Assembly: GCA_020881835.1 (NCBI GenBank)
Contig: CP052876.1
Location: 2,418,001 to 2,482,000 of the forward strand
Source of the DNA: Kineosporiaceae bacterium SCSIO 59966
Lineage (GTDB): Bacteria > Actinomycetota > Actinomycetes > Actinomycetales > SCSIO-59966
Reading direction: 5' to 3'
Length of the DNA: 64,000 bases
Shown here: positions 38,809-47,308 of the stretch, piece by piece
Numbering within the stretch: the stretch's first letter is position 1
Layout of the letters: each line of letters opens with the position of its first letter
The notes under the pieces: model-generated
Databases searched by the model: none
What the model was told of the DNA's origin: nothing
What the model saw: the letters and a program-made list of their open reading frames with translations, nothing else
Made by a program: the position numbers and the translations under genes

Positions 38809-39119
38809 GCCTCGTACTCGGCGCCGAAGCGCTCGAGCAGCGCCTGCTCCTCCTTGCCGGCCTTGACGTGCAGCACGACCGCGAGCGACGTCCAGGCGGC
38901 CAGCGGTCGCACCCCGCGCTGCAGCACGGCGACCCCGAGCCCGCCGACGAGCAGGCCCGCGTAGATCGGGTTGCGGCTCACTGCGTACGGGCCGCTGGTG
39001 AGCAGTCGGGCCTGCCTCGGCGGCGGCCGCGGCGGGCAGCCGCCAGCGCGGCCGGCCCGGCCAGGCGAGCACGGCCAGCGCGGTGAACTGGCTGGCGGCG
39101 AGGGGCTGTAGCAGTTCAC
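38763..39119 (-). pseudogene. Truncated isoprenylcysteine methyltransferase-like (ICMT) membrane protein
   Basis: The C-terminal half of an ICMT/phospholipid-methyltransferase-type protein is intact: LLTSGPYAVSRNPIYAGLLVGG, then a helix and KEEQALLERFGAEYEAYRRRVPRLLG. Upstream the frame turns to arginine- and proline-rich sequence, while a second frame reads LAASQFTALAVLAWPGRPRW, which looks like the first helix. A deletion with frameshift therefore seems to have removed the middle and the true start. The gene tail overlaps the end of the neighbouring + strand gene by 46 bases, and the broken end lies next to the IS607-type element. It is probably non-functional. Confidence 0.6.
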
Positions 39120-39169
39120 GGAATAGTGAGTAATAGCGTGCGTACAGACGTTCTAGTGTGGACACTGGT

Positions 39170-39796
39170 GTGAATCTGACCGAGTGGGCACGCCAGCAGG
39201 GCATCCACCCGCAGACCGCCTACCGGTGGTTCCGCGAGGGGACGCTGCCGGTGCCCGCGGTGCGGATCAACTCCCGCTCGGTGCTCGTCTCACCGGACGC
39301 ACCCGCCCAGGCCCCGAGCGCGTTCGGACTGTATGCGCGGGTGTCCTCGCACGATCAGTGGGATGACCTTGACCGGCAGGTCGCCCGCCTCACGTCCTGG
39401 GCCGCCGACACCGGCGGTCAGGTGGTGCGGGTTGAGGCCGAGGTGGGGTCCGGGATGAACGGTTCCCGTACCAAGGTTCGTCGGATGCTCGCGGACCCGA
39501 AGGTGACCGCCGTGGTGGTCGAGCACCGTGACCGGCTCGGGCGGATGAACACCGAACTCGTGGAGGCGGCGTTGTCGGCCCAGGGCCGCAGGCTGGTGGT
39601 GCTTGACGACGGGGAGGTCGATGACGATCTGGTGCGGGACATGGTGGAGGTGCTGACGTCGTTCTGCGCCCGCCTGTATGGCCGCCGGTCGGCGCGTAAC
39701 CGAGCGTTGAAGGCCGTCGGCTGCGCCCAGCAGGACATCGGCCCCCAAGCCGTTCTCACCGGCGTCGGTGGCGGGAGGCAGGGTGAGCAGGCATGA
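39170..39796 (+). CDS. tnpA: IS607 family transposase (serine recombinase)
   Basis: This 208-residue protein mobilises the element. The N-terminal MerR-like DNA-binding part reads NLTEWARQQGIHPQTAYRWFREGTLPVP. The resolvase catalytic domain follows with the nucleophile serine in YARVSSHDQ (Ser59), and a core with VVVEHRDRLGRMNTELVEAAL. The start is GTG at 39170, since relatives begin MNLxEWA. An in-frame GTG at 39158 would add four residues. Its TGA overlaps the tnpB ATG (ATGA). All catalytic features are present, so it may be active. Confidence 0.92.
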   Translation: MNLTEWARQQGIHPQTAYRWFREGTLPVPAVRINSRSVLVSPDAPAQAPSAFGLYARVSSHDQWDDLDRQVARLTSWAADTGGQVVRVEAEVGSGMNGSRTKVRRMLADPKVTAVVVEHRDRLGRMNTELVEAALSAQGRRLVVLDDGEVDDDLVRDMVEVLTSFCARLYGRRSARNRALKAVGCAQQDIGPQAVLTGVGGGRQGEQA

Positions 39797-41184
39797 GCAG
39801 GAACCGCTTCGAGATCCCCGCTGGCTGGACCGCGCAGGCGTTCTGCTTCACCCTCGACCTCACTGACGAGCAGGCCGCCCGTGTCCGACGTCAGTTCGGT
39901 GGTCGCAGGAAGGCCCGGAACTGGGCCGTGGCGACCTTGAAGGCCGACCTCACCGCCTATCGGGAGACCGGCGTCGAGACAGAGAAGCCGTCCCTGCCGG
40001 GTCTGCGGAAGCGGTGGAACCAGGTCAAGGACACCGAGTGCCGCGACGTTCAGACCGGAGAGGTCTGGTGGCCGGAGATCAGCAAGGAAGCCTTCGCCGA
40101 CGGCATCAAGGCTGCTGTGGACGCCTACTGGAACTGGCAGACCTCCCGTGCAGGCGCGAGGGCCGGTCGCCGGGTCGGGTTCCCGAGGTTCGCGAAGAAG
40201 GGCCGCGACCGGGACCGGGTCACCTTCACCACCGGAGCCATCCGCGTCGAACCCGACCGCAGGCACGTCACCCTCCCCCGGATCGGAACTGTCCGGGTGC
40301 ACGAGAACACCCGACGACTCGAACGACTCATCAGCAAGGGCCGTGCCCGGATTCTCGCGGCCACCGTGTCGCGCAAGGGTGCCCGACTGGTGGTCGCCTT
40401 CCGCGTCCTCGTTCAGCGCCCGATCCAGCCGAACGTGACCAGTCCCGGCTCGCGGGTGGGTGTCGATGTCGGCGTGCGTGTGCTCGCGACCGTCGCCACC
40501 TCCGAAGGCCGGGTCGTCGAGCGGATCGAGAACCCGCGTCCGTTGGAGTCGGCGTTGAAAGAGTTGCGGCACCTGGGCCGAGAACGTAGTCGCCGCACCA
40601 TCGGGTCGCGCAGACATCGCGAGACCCAGCACCAGATCACCCGGTTGCAGCGCCGGGTCGCGGACATCCGCGCCCATCACATCCATGTCCTGACCACACG
40701 GCTTGCCAAGACCCACGGCGAGATCGTGGTCGAGGGACTGGATGCGGCGGGGATGCTCCGCCAGAAGGGCCTGTCCGGGGCACGAGCACGCAGGCGCGGC
40801 CTGTCGGACTCCGCCCTCGGCCAGGCCCGGCGCCAGCTGGCCTACAAGACTGGCTGGTACGGCTCAACGCTGGTGGTCGCCGACCGCTGGTACCCGTCCT
40901 CGAAGACCTGCCACGAGTGCCAGCACGTGCAGGACATCGGGTGGGCTGAGCACTGGCGATGCCACGGCTGCGGTGCCGCGCATCAGCGGGACGACAACGC
41001 AGCCATCAACCTCGCGCGCTACGAGGCATCTTCGGGTGATAGCGCCGTCGGCCCAGTCGGGGCCGCCGTCAAGCGTGGAGCCGACCGTAAGACCGGGCCT
41101 CGCCCGGCAGGTGGCCGTGAAGCGCGGAAGGGAAGCCGCCACACGGTGGCTGAACAACCCCGAGACGGGGTGCTGGTGGGATGA
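39793..41184 (+). CDS. tnpB: RNA-guided endonuclease TnpB family protein
   Basis: This 463-residue protein is the accessory nuclease of the element. RuvC-like catalytic acids are intact: Asp225 in [12 protein letters not shown], Glu314 in [11 protein letters not shown] and Asp400 in [13 protein letters not shown] zinc ribbon lies between them, with Cys373, Cys376, Cys390 and Cys393. Work on other TnpB proteins shows RNA-guided DNA cleavage directed by an RNA from the element's right end. Here the last 50 residues after Tyr410 are Gly/Arg-rich and unstructured, as expected if that DNA also encodes the guide scaffold. An intact pair with tnpA suggests recent arrival. Confidence 0.93.
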   Translation: MSRNRFEIPAGWTAQAFCFTLDLTDEQAARVRRQFGGRRKARNWAVATLKADLTAYRETGVETEKPSLPGLRKRWNQVKDTECRDVQTGEVWWPEISKEAFADGIKAAVDAYWNWQTSRAGARAGRRVGFPRFAKKGRDRDRVTFTTGAIRVEPDRRHVTLPRIGTVRVHENTRRLERLISKGRARILAATVSRKGARLVVAFRVLVQRPIQPNVTSPGSRVGVDVGVRVLATVATSEGRVVERIENPRPLESALKELRHLGRERSRRTIGSRRHRETQHQITRLQRRVADIRAHHIHVLTTRLAKTHGEIVVEGLDAAGMLRQKGLSGARARRRGLSDSALGQARRQLAYKTGWYGSTLVVADRWYPSSKTCHECQHVQDIGWAEHWRCHGCGAAHQRDDNAAINLARYEASSGDSAVGPVGAAVKRGADRKTGPRPAGGREARKGSRHTVAEQPRDGVLVG

Positions 41185-41195
41185 GCACTACTGCT
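41030..41195 (+). ncRNA. Candidate omega (reRNA) scaffold at the tnpB 3' end
   Basis: In studied TnpB elements the guide RNA scaffold overlaps the 3' end of tnpB and runs to the right end. This segment fits by position. It contains short hairpins, CCGGGC-CTC-GCCCGG at 41093-41107 and CCCCG-AGA-CGGGG at 41158-41170. The guide would be the bases immediately right of the element boundary, which I cannot fix. This is inference by analogy and not a covariance match. Confidence 0.35.
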
Positions 41196-41273
41196 CACTC
41201 ACTGGCAACGGTACCGGGAGTCCACGGACCCCCCACCCTGGCACGCCGCCGGAGCACCGGCCACGATGAGCAC

Positions 41274-42689
41274 ATGACCAACGAGGCGACACCTGAGGCG
41301 CAGGAGTACCGGATCGAGCACGACACGATGGGCGAGGTGCGGGTGCCGGCATCGGCGCTGTACCGGGCGCAGACCCAGCGGGCGGTGGAGAACTTCCCGA
41401 TCAGCGGCAGCCGGCTGGAGCGTGGGCTCATCGAGGCGCTGGCTCGGGTGAAGAAGGCGGCCGCACGAGCCAACGCCGAGCTCGGCGTCCTGGAGCCGGA
41501 CCTGGCGGACGCCGTGGCGCAGGCCGCGGACGAGGTGGCCCGGGGCCTGCACGACGAGCACTTCCCCGTCGACGTGTTCCAGACCGGCTCGGGGACGTCG
41601 TCGAACATGAACGTCAACGAGGTCATCGCCACCCTGGCGAGCCGGCGGCTGGGCCGGGACGTCCACCCCAACGACCACGTGAACGCGTCGCAGTCGAGCA
41701 ACGACACCTTCCCGACGTCGGTGCACGTGGCGGCCACGGCGGGCGTCGTCCGCGACCTCGTCCCGGCCCTGGAGCACCTCGCGAGCACGCTGCGCGCCAA
41801 GGCCGACGAGTTCAAGGACGTGGTCAAGTCCGGGCGCACCCACCTCATGGACGCCACCCCGGTCACGCTGGGCCAGGAGCTCGGTGGCTACGCCGCCGCG
41901 GTCGAGCACGGCATCGAGCGACTGCACGCGGCACTGCCGCGGGTCGCCGAGGTGCCGCTCGGCGGGACCGCGGTCGGCACCGGCATCAACACCCCCGCCG
42001 GCTTCCCCCAGCGGGTGATCGAGCTGCTGGCGCAGGAGACCGGCCTGCCGATCACCGAGGCCCGTGACCACTTCGAGGCCCAGGGCGCCCGGGACGGGCT
42101 GGTCGAGCTGTCCGGCGTCCTGCGGGTCATCGCCGTGAGCCTTACCAAGGTGTGCAACGACCTGCGTTGGATGGGCTCGGGGCCGAACACCGGGCTCGCC
42201 GAGCTGCGCATCCCGGACCTGCAGCCCGGCTCGTCGATCATGCCCGGCAAGGTGAACCCGGTGGTCCCCGAGGCGGTGCTCATGGTGTGCGCCCAGGTCG
42301 TCGGCAACGACGCCACCGTGGCCTGGGCCGGCGCCTCCGGGTCCTTCGAACTCAACGTCATGATCCCGGTGATGGCGCGCAACGTGCTGGAGTCGGTGCG
42401 GCTGCTGGCCAACGCCTCCCGCGTGCTCGCCGACCGCACCGTCGCCGGCCTGGAGGCGGACGTCGAGCGCTGCCGCCGCTACGCCGAGGCGTCGCCGTCC
42501 GTGGTCACTCCCCTGAACCGGATCATCGGCTACGAGGCCGCCGCCAAGATCGCCAAGCACGCGGTGGCCGCCGGGACGACGATCCGCGAGGCCGTGGCCG
42601 ACCTCGGCTTCGTCGAGCGGGGTGAGATCACCGAAGAGCAGCTGGACGCCGCGCTCGACGTCCTGGCGATGACGCGGCCACCGCAGTAG
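41274..42689 (+). CDS. fumC: Fumarate hydratase class II
   Basis: This TCA-cycle enzyme converts fumarate to malate and has 471 residues. Conserved regions are [55 protein letters not shown] and the lyase signature [16 protein letters not shown] with the catalytic serine. ATG at 41274 is chosen because the product [20 protein letters not shown] matches family starts. Longer upstream frames enter the IS element. The promoter must lie within or beyond the element's right end, so insertion may have altered expression. Confidence 0.95.
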   Translation: MTNEATPEAQEYRIEHDTMGEVRVPASALYRAQTQRAVENFPISGSRLERGLIEALARVKKAAARANAELGVLEPDLADAVAQAADEVARGLHDEHFPVDVFQTGSGTSSNMNVNEVIATLASRRLGRDVHPNDHVNASQSSNDTFPTSVHVAATAGVVRDLVPALEHLASTLRAKADEFKDVVKSGRTHLMDATPVTLGQELGGYAAAVEHGIERLHAALPRVAEVPLGGTAVGTGINTPAGFPQRVIELLAQETGLPITEARDHFEAQGARDGLVELSGVLRVIAVSLTKVCNDLRWMGSGPNTGLAELRIPDLQPGSSIMPGKVNPVVPEAVLMVCAQVVGNDATVAWAGASGSFELNVMIPVMARNVLESVRLLANASRVLADRTVAGLEADVERCRRYAEASPSVVTPLNRIIGYEAAAKIAKHAVAAGTTIREAVADLGFVERGEITEEQLDAALDVLAMTRPPQ

Positions 42690-42873
42690 CGGCTACCAGC
42701 CGTTGGCGGGAGCGGAGTCTGCGACGAAGCGTTGTCGTGATGCGGGTCACGGTGGTACGGTCCACAACCGAGATGCAAGGGTATCTCAACGACGGGGACG
42801 CTCGATATGTCAGACGCCAGCACCTTCTGCCCGGGATCTCATTCACAGAACTGCCGGCATGTAGCGAGAACCC
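42690..42873. promoter_or_regulatory. Upstream region of the lower-GC ABC operon
   Basis: The base composition drops here relative to the flanking core genes and stays lower through the operon. This must hold the promoter for 42874-46436. I cannot assign hexamers with confidence. A weak purine stretch (GCGAGAA) precedes the ATG at 42874, and a second in-frame ATG follows at 42886. Confidence 0.35.
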
Positions 42874-43536
42874 ATGGCGCATAAAATGACGTACGTACGC
42901 TCTGTCAGCGCTACGGTCCTGCTCGTGCTCGCAGTCCTAGTGAGCGCCTGCTCATCTGAAGGGGCTGAACAGGCTCCTCGTCCGTCGGGCCCGACGTCCA
43001 GTGGCTCTCTGACAGGTGACAACGGCGCCACAACAGGAGGTAGCGCTGCCACGACAGAGGGCCAGTCGCCGGACTTCGTGCGCTTCATCCAACCTGAGGA
43101 ATGGCAGGAGGTCTCCATCGGCTGCCTCCGAGCCGAGGGATTTTCAGTGACCGCTCTGCCCGATGGCGGAATATCCTACGAGAACGTGCCCGAGAGCCAG
43201 GCGGAGGCCGTCACTGAGGCCACGGAGATCTGTCAACGCAAGTACCCCATCGATCCCAGGTTTGAACAGCCGCTGACCCAGGCGCAACGGGAGTACCTCT
43301 ACGAGTTCTACCTGGAATCCATTTCGTGCCTCGAGCGGCTCGGTTTCTCGGATATCGTCGCACCATCCCGGGAGACATTTGTCGAAACGTACGGCGGCGA
43401 GGGGTCGTGGAGTCCCTTCCTCGAGGCGTACGAGCAGAACCAGGCCGGCGTGGGAGGCTCGTGGACACAGGTGGTGGAGACCTGCCCGCAGCAGCCAGCG
43501 ACGGACGAGTTGTACGCAGCGGAACTGCTGGAATGA
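42874..43536 (+). CDS. Putative lipoprotein of unknown function
   Basis: I do not recognise a family. The 220-residue product has a signal peptide with lipobox (TVLLVLAVLVSACSS), a Ser/Thr/Gly-rich linker to about residue 65, and a compact domain with four cysteines (in IGCLRAEGF, EICQRKYP, ISCLERLGF and VETCPQQP) that could form two disulfides. It is the first gene of a four-gene operon. Its TGA overlaps the next ATG by four bases. Codon use is less GC-rich than in the neighbouring core genes, suggesting acquisition. The context points to a cargo-binding or accessory partner of the ABC transporter. Confidence 0.7.
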   Translation: MAHKMTYVRSVSATVLLVLAVLVSACSSEGAEQAPRPSGPTSSGSLTGDNGATTGGSAATTEGQSPDFVRFIQPEEWQEVSIGCLRAEGFSVTALPDGGISYENVPESQAEAVTEATEICQRKYPIDPRFEQPLTQAQREYLYEFYLESISCLERLGFSDIVAPSRETFVETYGGEGSWSPFLEAYEQNQAGVGGSWTQVVETCPQQPATDELYAAELLE

Positions 43537-44708
43537 GAGGGCAGGCAGACTCCCGCGTTCACATGGAGGCGGCGGGCAGCCGTCGCCAGTCCGATGAGGA
43601 AGGGGCCGAGGTCCCACGGTCACGTCGATTCGGTCCGTTCCTCATCACCGTGGCGCTGACCCTCGCCGGACTTGCTCTCGGGTGGTGGGCGGCTCGGGCG
43701 ACTCTGCCCCCCCAAGCCGAGGTCGTCTCCAGCGACCAGACACTGACGTACACCGTCCGCGAGGTGTCGGTCGGGAGATCGCTCAACCTGGCCGTCACAG
43801 CGGAACGCGAGCAGACGCTGATGGCGCGCAACGGGGCTGCCGGTGTGGTCACGGCCGCGGAGCCGGGGATTCGGACCGTCGAGGCCGGGACAGTCCTCTA
43901 CTCGGTGAACGAGCGTCCGGTCGTCGCCGTTGCGGGCACGGTGCCCTTCTACCGTGACCTGGCCGTCGGCGCCCGCGGAAGAGACGTCGCCCAGCTGCAC
44001 GAGTTCCTGCGTGCCGCAGACGTCGCTGAGGTCCCTTCGGGCGCTCAGTTCACGGCGGCGACGGAACGAGCCGTCGTGGCCTGGCAGAAGCAGATGGGCG
44101 TTGAGCCGACAGGCGTCGTGATGCGGGCTGACCTGGTGGCTCTTCCCCGCCTTCCCGCGGACGTCGTGCTGCTGGAGTCCATTACGGTGGGCGCGGAAGT
44201 CGCTGGCGGCGAAGACGCGGTCGCAGCCGTCGACCCCCAACCGCAGTTCACGCTGATCCTGGGCCCGGAGCAGAAGGACCTCGTCCCGCTGGATGCAGAT
44301 GTGGTCGTTGTGGTCGACGGCCAGGACCACAGAGCAGTCATGGGAACCCCGACCGAGGCTCCGGACGGCGACCTGCGCATCCCACTGCAGGGTCCGAACG
44401 GCTCGTCGGTCTGCGCAGACACCGCCTGCGCGGCGGCCGTTCCAGCCGGCGCACCGACGTCGCTTCCCGCCCGGGTGGTGGTCACCCCGGACACCACAGG
44501 GCCGGGGGTGCCGGTCGGCGCGCTGACGAGCGGCCCTGACGGCCAGGTCACGGCAACTCTCAGCACCGGGACGGTGGTGGAGGTCTCTGTCCTGGCGTCG
44601 TCCGACGGTGTTGCCGTGGTCGATGGCCTCGACATCGGGGACGTCGTCGTCCTGCGAACGGCGCAGGACCTCAGCCCCAGGCCCACCGCGAGTGGGGGTT
44701 CGTCGTGA
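43533..44708 (+). CDS. Membrane-anchored peptidoglycan-binding adaptor-like protein
   Basis: This 391-residue protein has one N-terminal transmembrane helix (RFGPFLITVALTLAGLALGWW) and an extracytoplasmic part. A PG_binding_1-type domain occurs near residues 145-200 (VGARGRDVAQLHEFLRAADV to QKQMGVEPTG). The C-terminal region has beta-barrel-like motifs as in membrane-fusion proteins (PARVVVTPDTTGPGVPVGAL, DIGDVVVLR). In actinobacteria such proteins partner MacB-like ABC exporters. The start ATG at 43533 overlaps the lipoprotein gene stop, and the stop overlaps the ATPase start (GTGA). Confidence 0.78.
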   Translation: MRGQADSRVHMEAAGSRRQSDEEGAEVPRSRRFGPFLITVALTLAGLALGWWAARATLPPQAEVVSSDQTLTYTVREVSVGRSLNLAVTAEREQTLMARNGAAGVVTAAEPGIRTVEAGTVLYSVNERPVVAVAGTVPFYRDLAVGARGRDVAQLHEFLRAADVAEVPSGAQFTAATERAVVAWQKQMGVEPTGVVMRADLVALPRLPADVVLLESITVGAEVAGGEDAVAAVDPQPQFTLILGPEQKDLVPLDADVVVVVDGQDHRAVMGTPTEAPDGDLRIPLQGPNGSSVCADTACAAAVPAGAPTSLPARVVVTPDTTGPGVPVGALTSGPDGQVTATLSTGTVVEVSVLASSDGVAVVDGLDIGDVVVLRTAQDLSPRPTASGGSS

Positions 44709-45337
44709 TCTCCGTCAAGGGTCTCCGGTTCGGGTACCCCGGCTCTCCCGAGCTCTTCACGGACCTCGACCTCGTCCTTCCGCCCGGCGCCATGACGGCC
44801 CTGACCGGTCCCTCTGGCACAGGCAAGTCGACGCTGCTGTACATCCTTGGGCTGCTGCTCCGCCCGGCGGACGGCCGCGTCAGCCTGGGGCCGACGATGA
44901 CCGAGAACCTTCGCGACGACCAGCGGTCGTGGCTGCGCGCTCACCGGATCGGCTTCGTCTTCCAGGACGCCGCGCTCGATCCAACCCGCACCGTGCTCGA
45001 CAACGTCACGGAGACGGCCCTGTACACGGGTCTGCCCAGGCGAGTCGCAGAACAGCGCGCGCTGCAGCTGCTGCACCAGTTCGGCGTCGACCTCCGATGG
45101 GACCACAAGCCTGGTCAGGTCTCTGGCGGGCAGGCACAACGTGTCGCCCTCTGCCGCGCCCTACTCCATTCGCCTCCTTTCGTGCTCGCCGACGAGCCCA
45201 CCGGAAACCTCGACCGATCCTCAGCAGACGTAGTGCTGACCGCCTTGTCCGCCAGCGCTGCCGACGGCGCAACCGTGGTGATAGCAACTCACGACCCTGT
45301 CGTCGTCCAGCGGTGCGACAACCGTGTCGACCTCTGA
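44705..45337 (+). CDS. ABC transporter ATP-binding protein (MacB/LolD type)
   Basis: This is a compact ATPase of 210 residues. Walker A is GPSGTGKST, the Q-loop is FVFQDAALDPTRT, the signature VSGGQAQRVALCRALL precedes Walker B FVLADEPTGNLD and H-loop VIATHDPVVV. The EPTGNLD form and length match the MacB/LolD/FtsE group that works with FtsX-like permeases by mechanotransmission. GTG at 44705 overlaps the adaptor gene stop. The permease starts before its end. Confidence 0.9.
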   Translation: MISVKGLRFGYPGSPELFTDLDLVLPPGAMTALTGPSGTGKSTLLYILGLLLRPADGRVSLGPTMTENLRDDQRSWLRAHRIGFVFQDAALDPTRTVLDNVTETALYTGLPRRVAEQRALQLLHQFGVDLRWDHKPGQVSGGQAQRVALCRALLHSPPFVLADEPTGNLDRSSADVVLTALSASAADGATVVIATHDPVVVQRCDNRVDL

Positions 45338-46436
45338 GATCACGAGACTGGCCGCCTTGCTGTCCGAGGCGGCCAGGGCCACCCGTTCCCAGCCCGCCGT
45401 CAGCGCCGTCACAGCGATCATCGTGGCCTCGGTCACCGCCGTCATCCTCGCGACAACCGGTCAGACCGCGGCTGCGGAGCGGCAGGTCCTCGACCGGATC
45501 GACTCCGCCGGAAGCCGAACGATCGAGATCTCTGCCGCTGCTGGAGCGGCGGCTATCCCTTCTCGGGTGCTGCCTGTCATCGCGCAGATGTCTTCCACCG
45601 ACTGGGTGATCGGTTTGGGGGTCCCCCAGGACGGGCGCAACCACGCGCTGGGAGGAGGCGCCGAGCCGCTCGCCTTCTGGCCCGTCGTCGGTGACCTGCC
45701 GGACTCGGTGAGCCTGCCGCGCCGTCCCGCGGTAGGACAGGCCGCAGTGGGTATCGGCGCGCTGGAGAAGTGGGGCGGGGTCGGTGGCCTGGGCGCCGTC
45801 GATCTGCCCGGTCAACGGCAGGTACCGGCAGTGGGCACGCTCTCGGCCACGGACTCCCTGTCCTTCCTCAACGACGGCGGCATCGTGATAGCCGACTCTG
45901 CCGCCGACACCGAGGTACAGAGGATCGTCGTGGCCGCCGACAGCGCCGCGGAGGTCACTGCGCTCACCGCGGCAGTCGTCGAGACCATCGCCCCGACAGA
46001 CGCCGCCGGGCTGCGTGTGTCGTCGCCCCATGCGTTGACCGATCTACGCGCCGCCGTCGAAGGCGATCTCGGCTCCTACGGTCGGGGCCTGCTCGTCGCC
46101 GTCCTTGCCGCCGGACTGGTGCTGGTCGGGATCACTGCCCTGGGTCACGTTCTGATCCGGCGACGAGACCTCGGTAGACGCCGTGCACTGGGTGCGACGA
46201 GGTCGACCATCGTCGCCCTCGTGGTCGTCCAGAGCGGCTACGCCGCCGCGAGCGGCGCCGTCGTAGGTGCCGTCGCCGGCCTGATCTTCACCTGGCGCGT
46301 GACAGGTCACGCTCCGGCCTGGAGCTTCGTCGCGGGAACAGCGGTACTCGCTGTCCTCGGGGCTGTCGGCGCCGCCGTACCCGCCGCGGTCGCGGCCGCC
46401 CTGCGGGATCCCATCTCCGTGCTGCGCACCCCGTGA
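45324..46436 (+). CDS. FtsX/MacB-like ABC transporter permease
   Basis: This 370-residue protein has the topology of type VII ABC permeases. One helix near residues 28-48 (AVSAVTAIIVASVTAVILAT) precedes a large extracytoplasmic domain up to about residue 255. Three helices follow (GLLVAVLAAGLVLVGITALG, then VQSGYAAASGAVVGAVAGLIF and FVAGTAVLAVLGAVGAAVPA). The motif RRRDLGRRRALGATRSTIVAL in the cytoplasmic loop is the conserved FtsX coupling site. The product begins with GTG at 45324, 14 bases inside the ATPase gene. Direction of transport is probably outward or across the envelope. Confidence 0.82.
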   Translation: MSTSEITRLAALLSEAARATRSQPAVSAVTAIIVASVTAVILATTGQTAAAERQVLDRIDSAGSRTIEISAAAGAAAIPSRVLPVIAQMSSTDWVIGLGVPQDGRNHALGGGAEPLAFWPVVGDLPDSVSLPRRPAVGQAAVGIGALEKWGGVGGLGAVDLPGQRQVPAVGTLSATDSLSFLNDGGIVIADSAADTEVQRIVVAADSAAEVTALTAAVVETIAPTDAAGLRVSSPHALTDLRAAVEGDLGSYGRGLLVAVLAAGLVLVGITALGHVLIRRRDLGRRRALGATRSTIVALVVVQSGYAAASGAVVGAVAGLIFTWRVTGHAPAWSFVAGTAVLAVLGAVGAAVPAAVAAALRDPISVLRTP

Positions 46437-46966
46437 CCGGCGGCTCCTCGGCCCACTGGCGCGCCGGGCCGACGGAATCCGGCGTCTGTCGGCGAGCAGG
46501 GGTTCCGCTCCAGCGGATCCGTCCGGCGCTGGAGCAACTCAGCCAAGAGATGGGCATCGACCACGCCCTCGCCTCACAGCGCCTCTACACCGACGCTGCC
46601 GAGGTGCTCTACGACTACGCACAGCGCAACGACGGCCAGCAGGCCGGGGTCGTCGGAGACCTCATCGTGGTCCGACACAACCAACGGGTCTTCGCCGAGG
46701 TGGTGGAGCAATATCTCCAGCGGATCACCTTCGGCACCGACGGCTACGCAGTCGCGATTCCGCTCCCGGGGTTCGCGCGGGCCCATGTCGTGGCCGACGT
46801 GCGACGCGGGTTCGGCCAACCGACCTTCGCTCGGGGTGGTGCACGGCTGGAGGACGTCCTGAGCTTGTTCGATGCTGGCGAGTCGATCGCCAGTGTGGCA
46901 CAGGAGTTTGGTCTCGACAGGCTGGAGGTCGAGGACGCCATTCGGAACCGCGACAAGAAGAGCTGA
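46433..46966 (+). pseudogene. DUF433-type antitoxin, N-terminally truncated
   Basis: The region from about residue 27 onward (LQRIRPALEQLSQEMGIDHA, QRLYTDAAEVLYDYAQ, RPTFARGG-like QPTFARGGARLEDVLSLFDAGESIASVAQEFGL, then a C-terminal helix) resembles the DUF433 antitoxin family paired with VapC45-type PIN toxins. The N-terminal HTH half of those proteins is missing and replaced by about 25 unrelated residues that read straight from the end of the ABC permease gene. An in-frame GTG overlaps the permease stop. A shortened regulator is possible, but decay is likelier since the toxin is also incomplete. Confidence 0.6.
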
Positions 46967-46978
46967 CGGAGCCATGCG

Positions 46979-47308
46979 TTGGAACCGCCTCACTTCTTCG
47001 TCGACCGGAGCCTCGGAGCCGTCCAGCTTCCACAGCTTCTGCGGGACGCGGGCTGGCTCCTGACGACACTCGTCGAGCACTACGGCAGGCCGGGAGATGA
47101 GGCCGTCGCTGACGTCGACTGGCTCACTCTGTGCGGACGTGGTCTGGGAGAAGGCTGCAGAAGGAAGAGCAGCGATCTGGGTGCTGTCACGGCGGCAGGC
47201 GCGACTCACCGAGCTGTGACGCTGACCCTCCGAAACTGCGCTGCCGTGGATGGCACCGGGGCAAGCAGGGTCGTTGTCACAGGTTCAGGCCCTCTAGCAT
47301 CTCCGTGA
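46979..47308 (+). pseudogene. VapC45-like PIN toxin, C-terminally disrupted
   Basis: The first half is a good match to toxins that follow DUF433 antitoxins: EPPHFFVDRSLGAVQLPQLL and TLVEHYGRPGDEAVADVDWL, containing the PIN acidic residues. After DWLTLCGR the sequence no longer follows the family. A different frame reads RAAIWVLSRRQARLTEL up to a stop near 47219. An internal deletion with frameshift is the simplest explanation. The TTG at 46979 is the only plausible start. The 3' end overlaps the convergent PhoH-like gene, so it was probably cut when the region was rearranged. Confidence 0.55.

Larger units (their letters stand above)
39105..41205 (+). mobile_element. IS607-type element with serine recombinase and TnpB
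   Basis: Two overlapping genes, a small serine recombinase and a TnpB, define the element. Ends are approximate. IS607 elements leave no target duplication and lack clear terminal inverted repeats. I note AGTGAGT at 39125-39131 on the left and its inverse ACTCACT at 41197-41203 on the right, which may be subterminal recombinase sites. It lies between the ICMT remnant and fumC, whose ATG is only about 70 bp from the right end. Confidence 0.75.
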
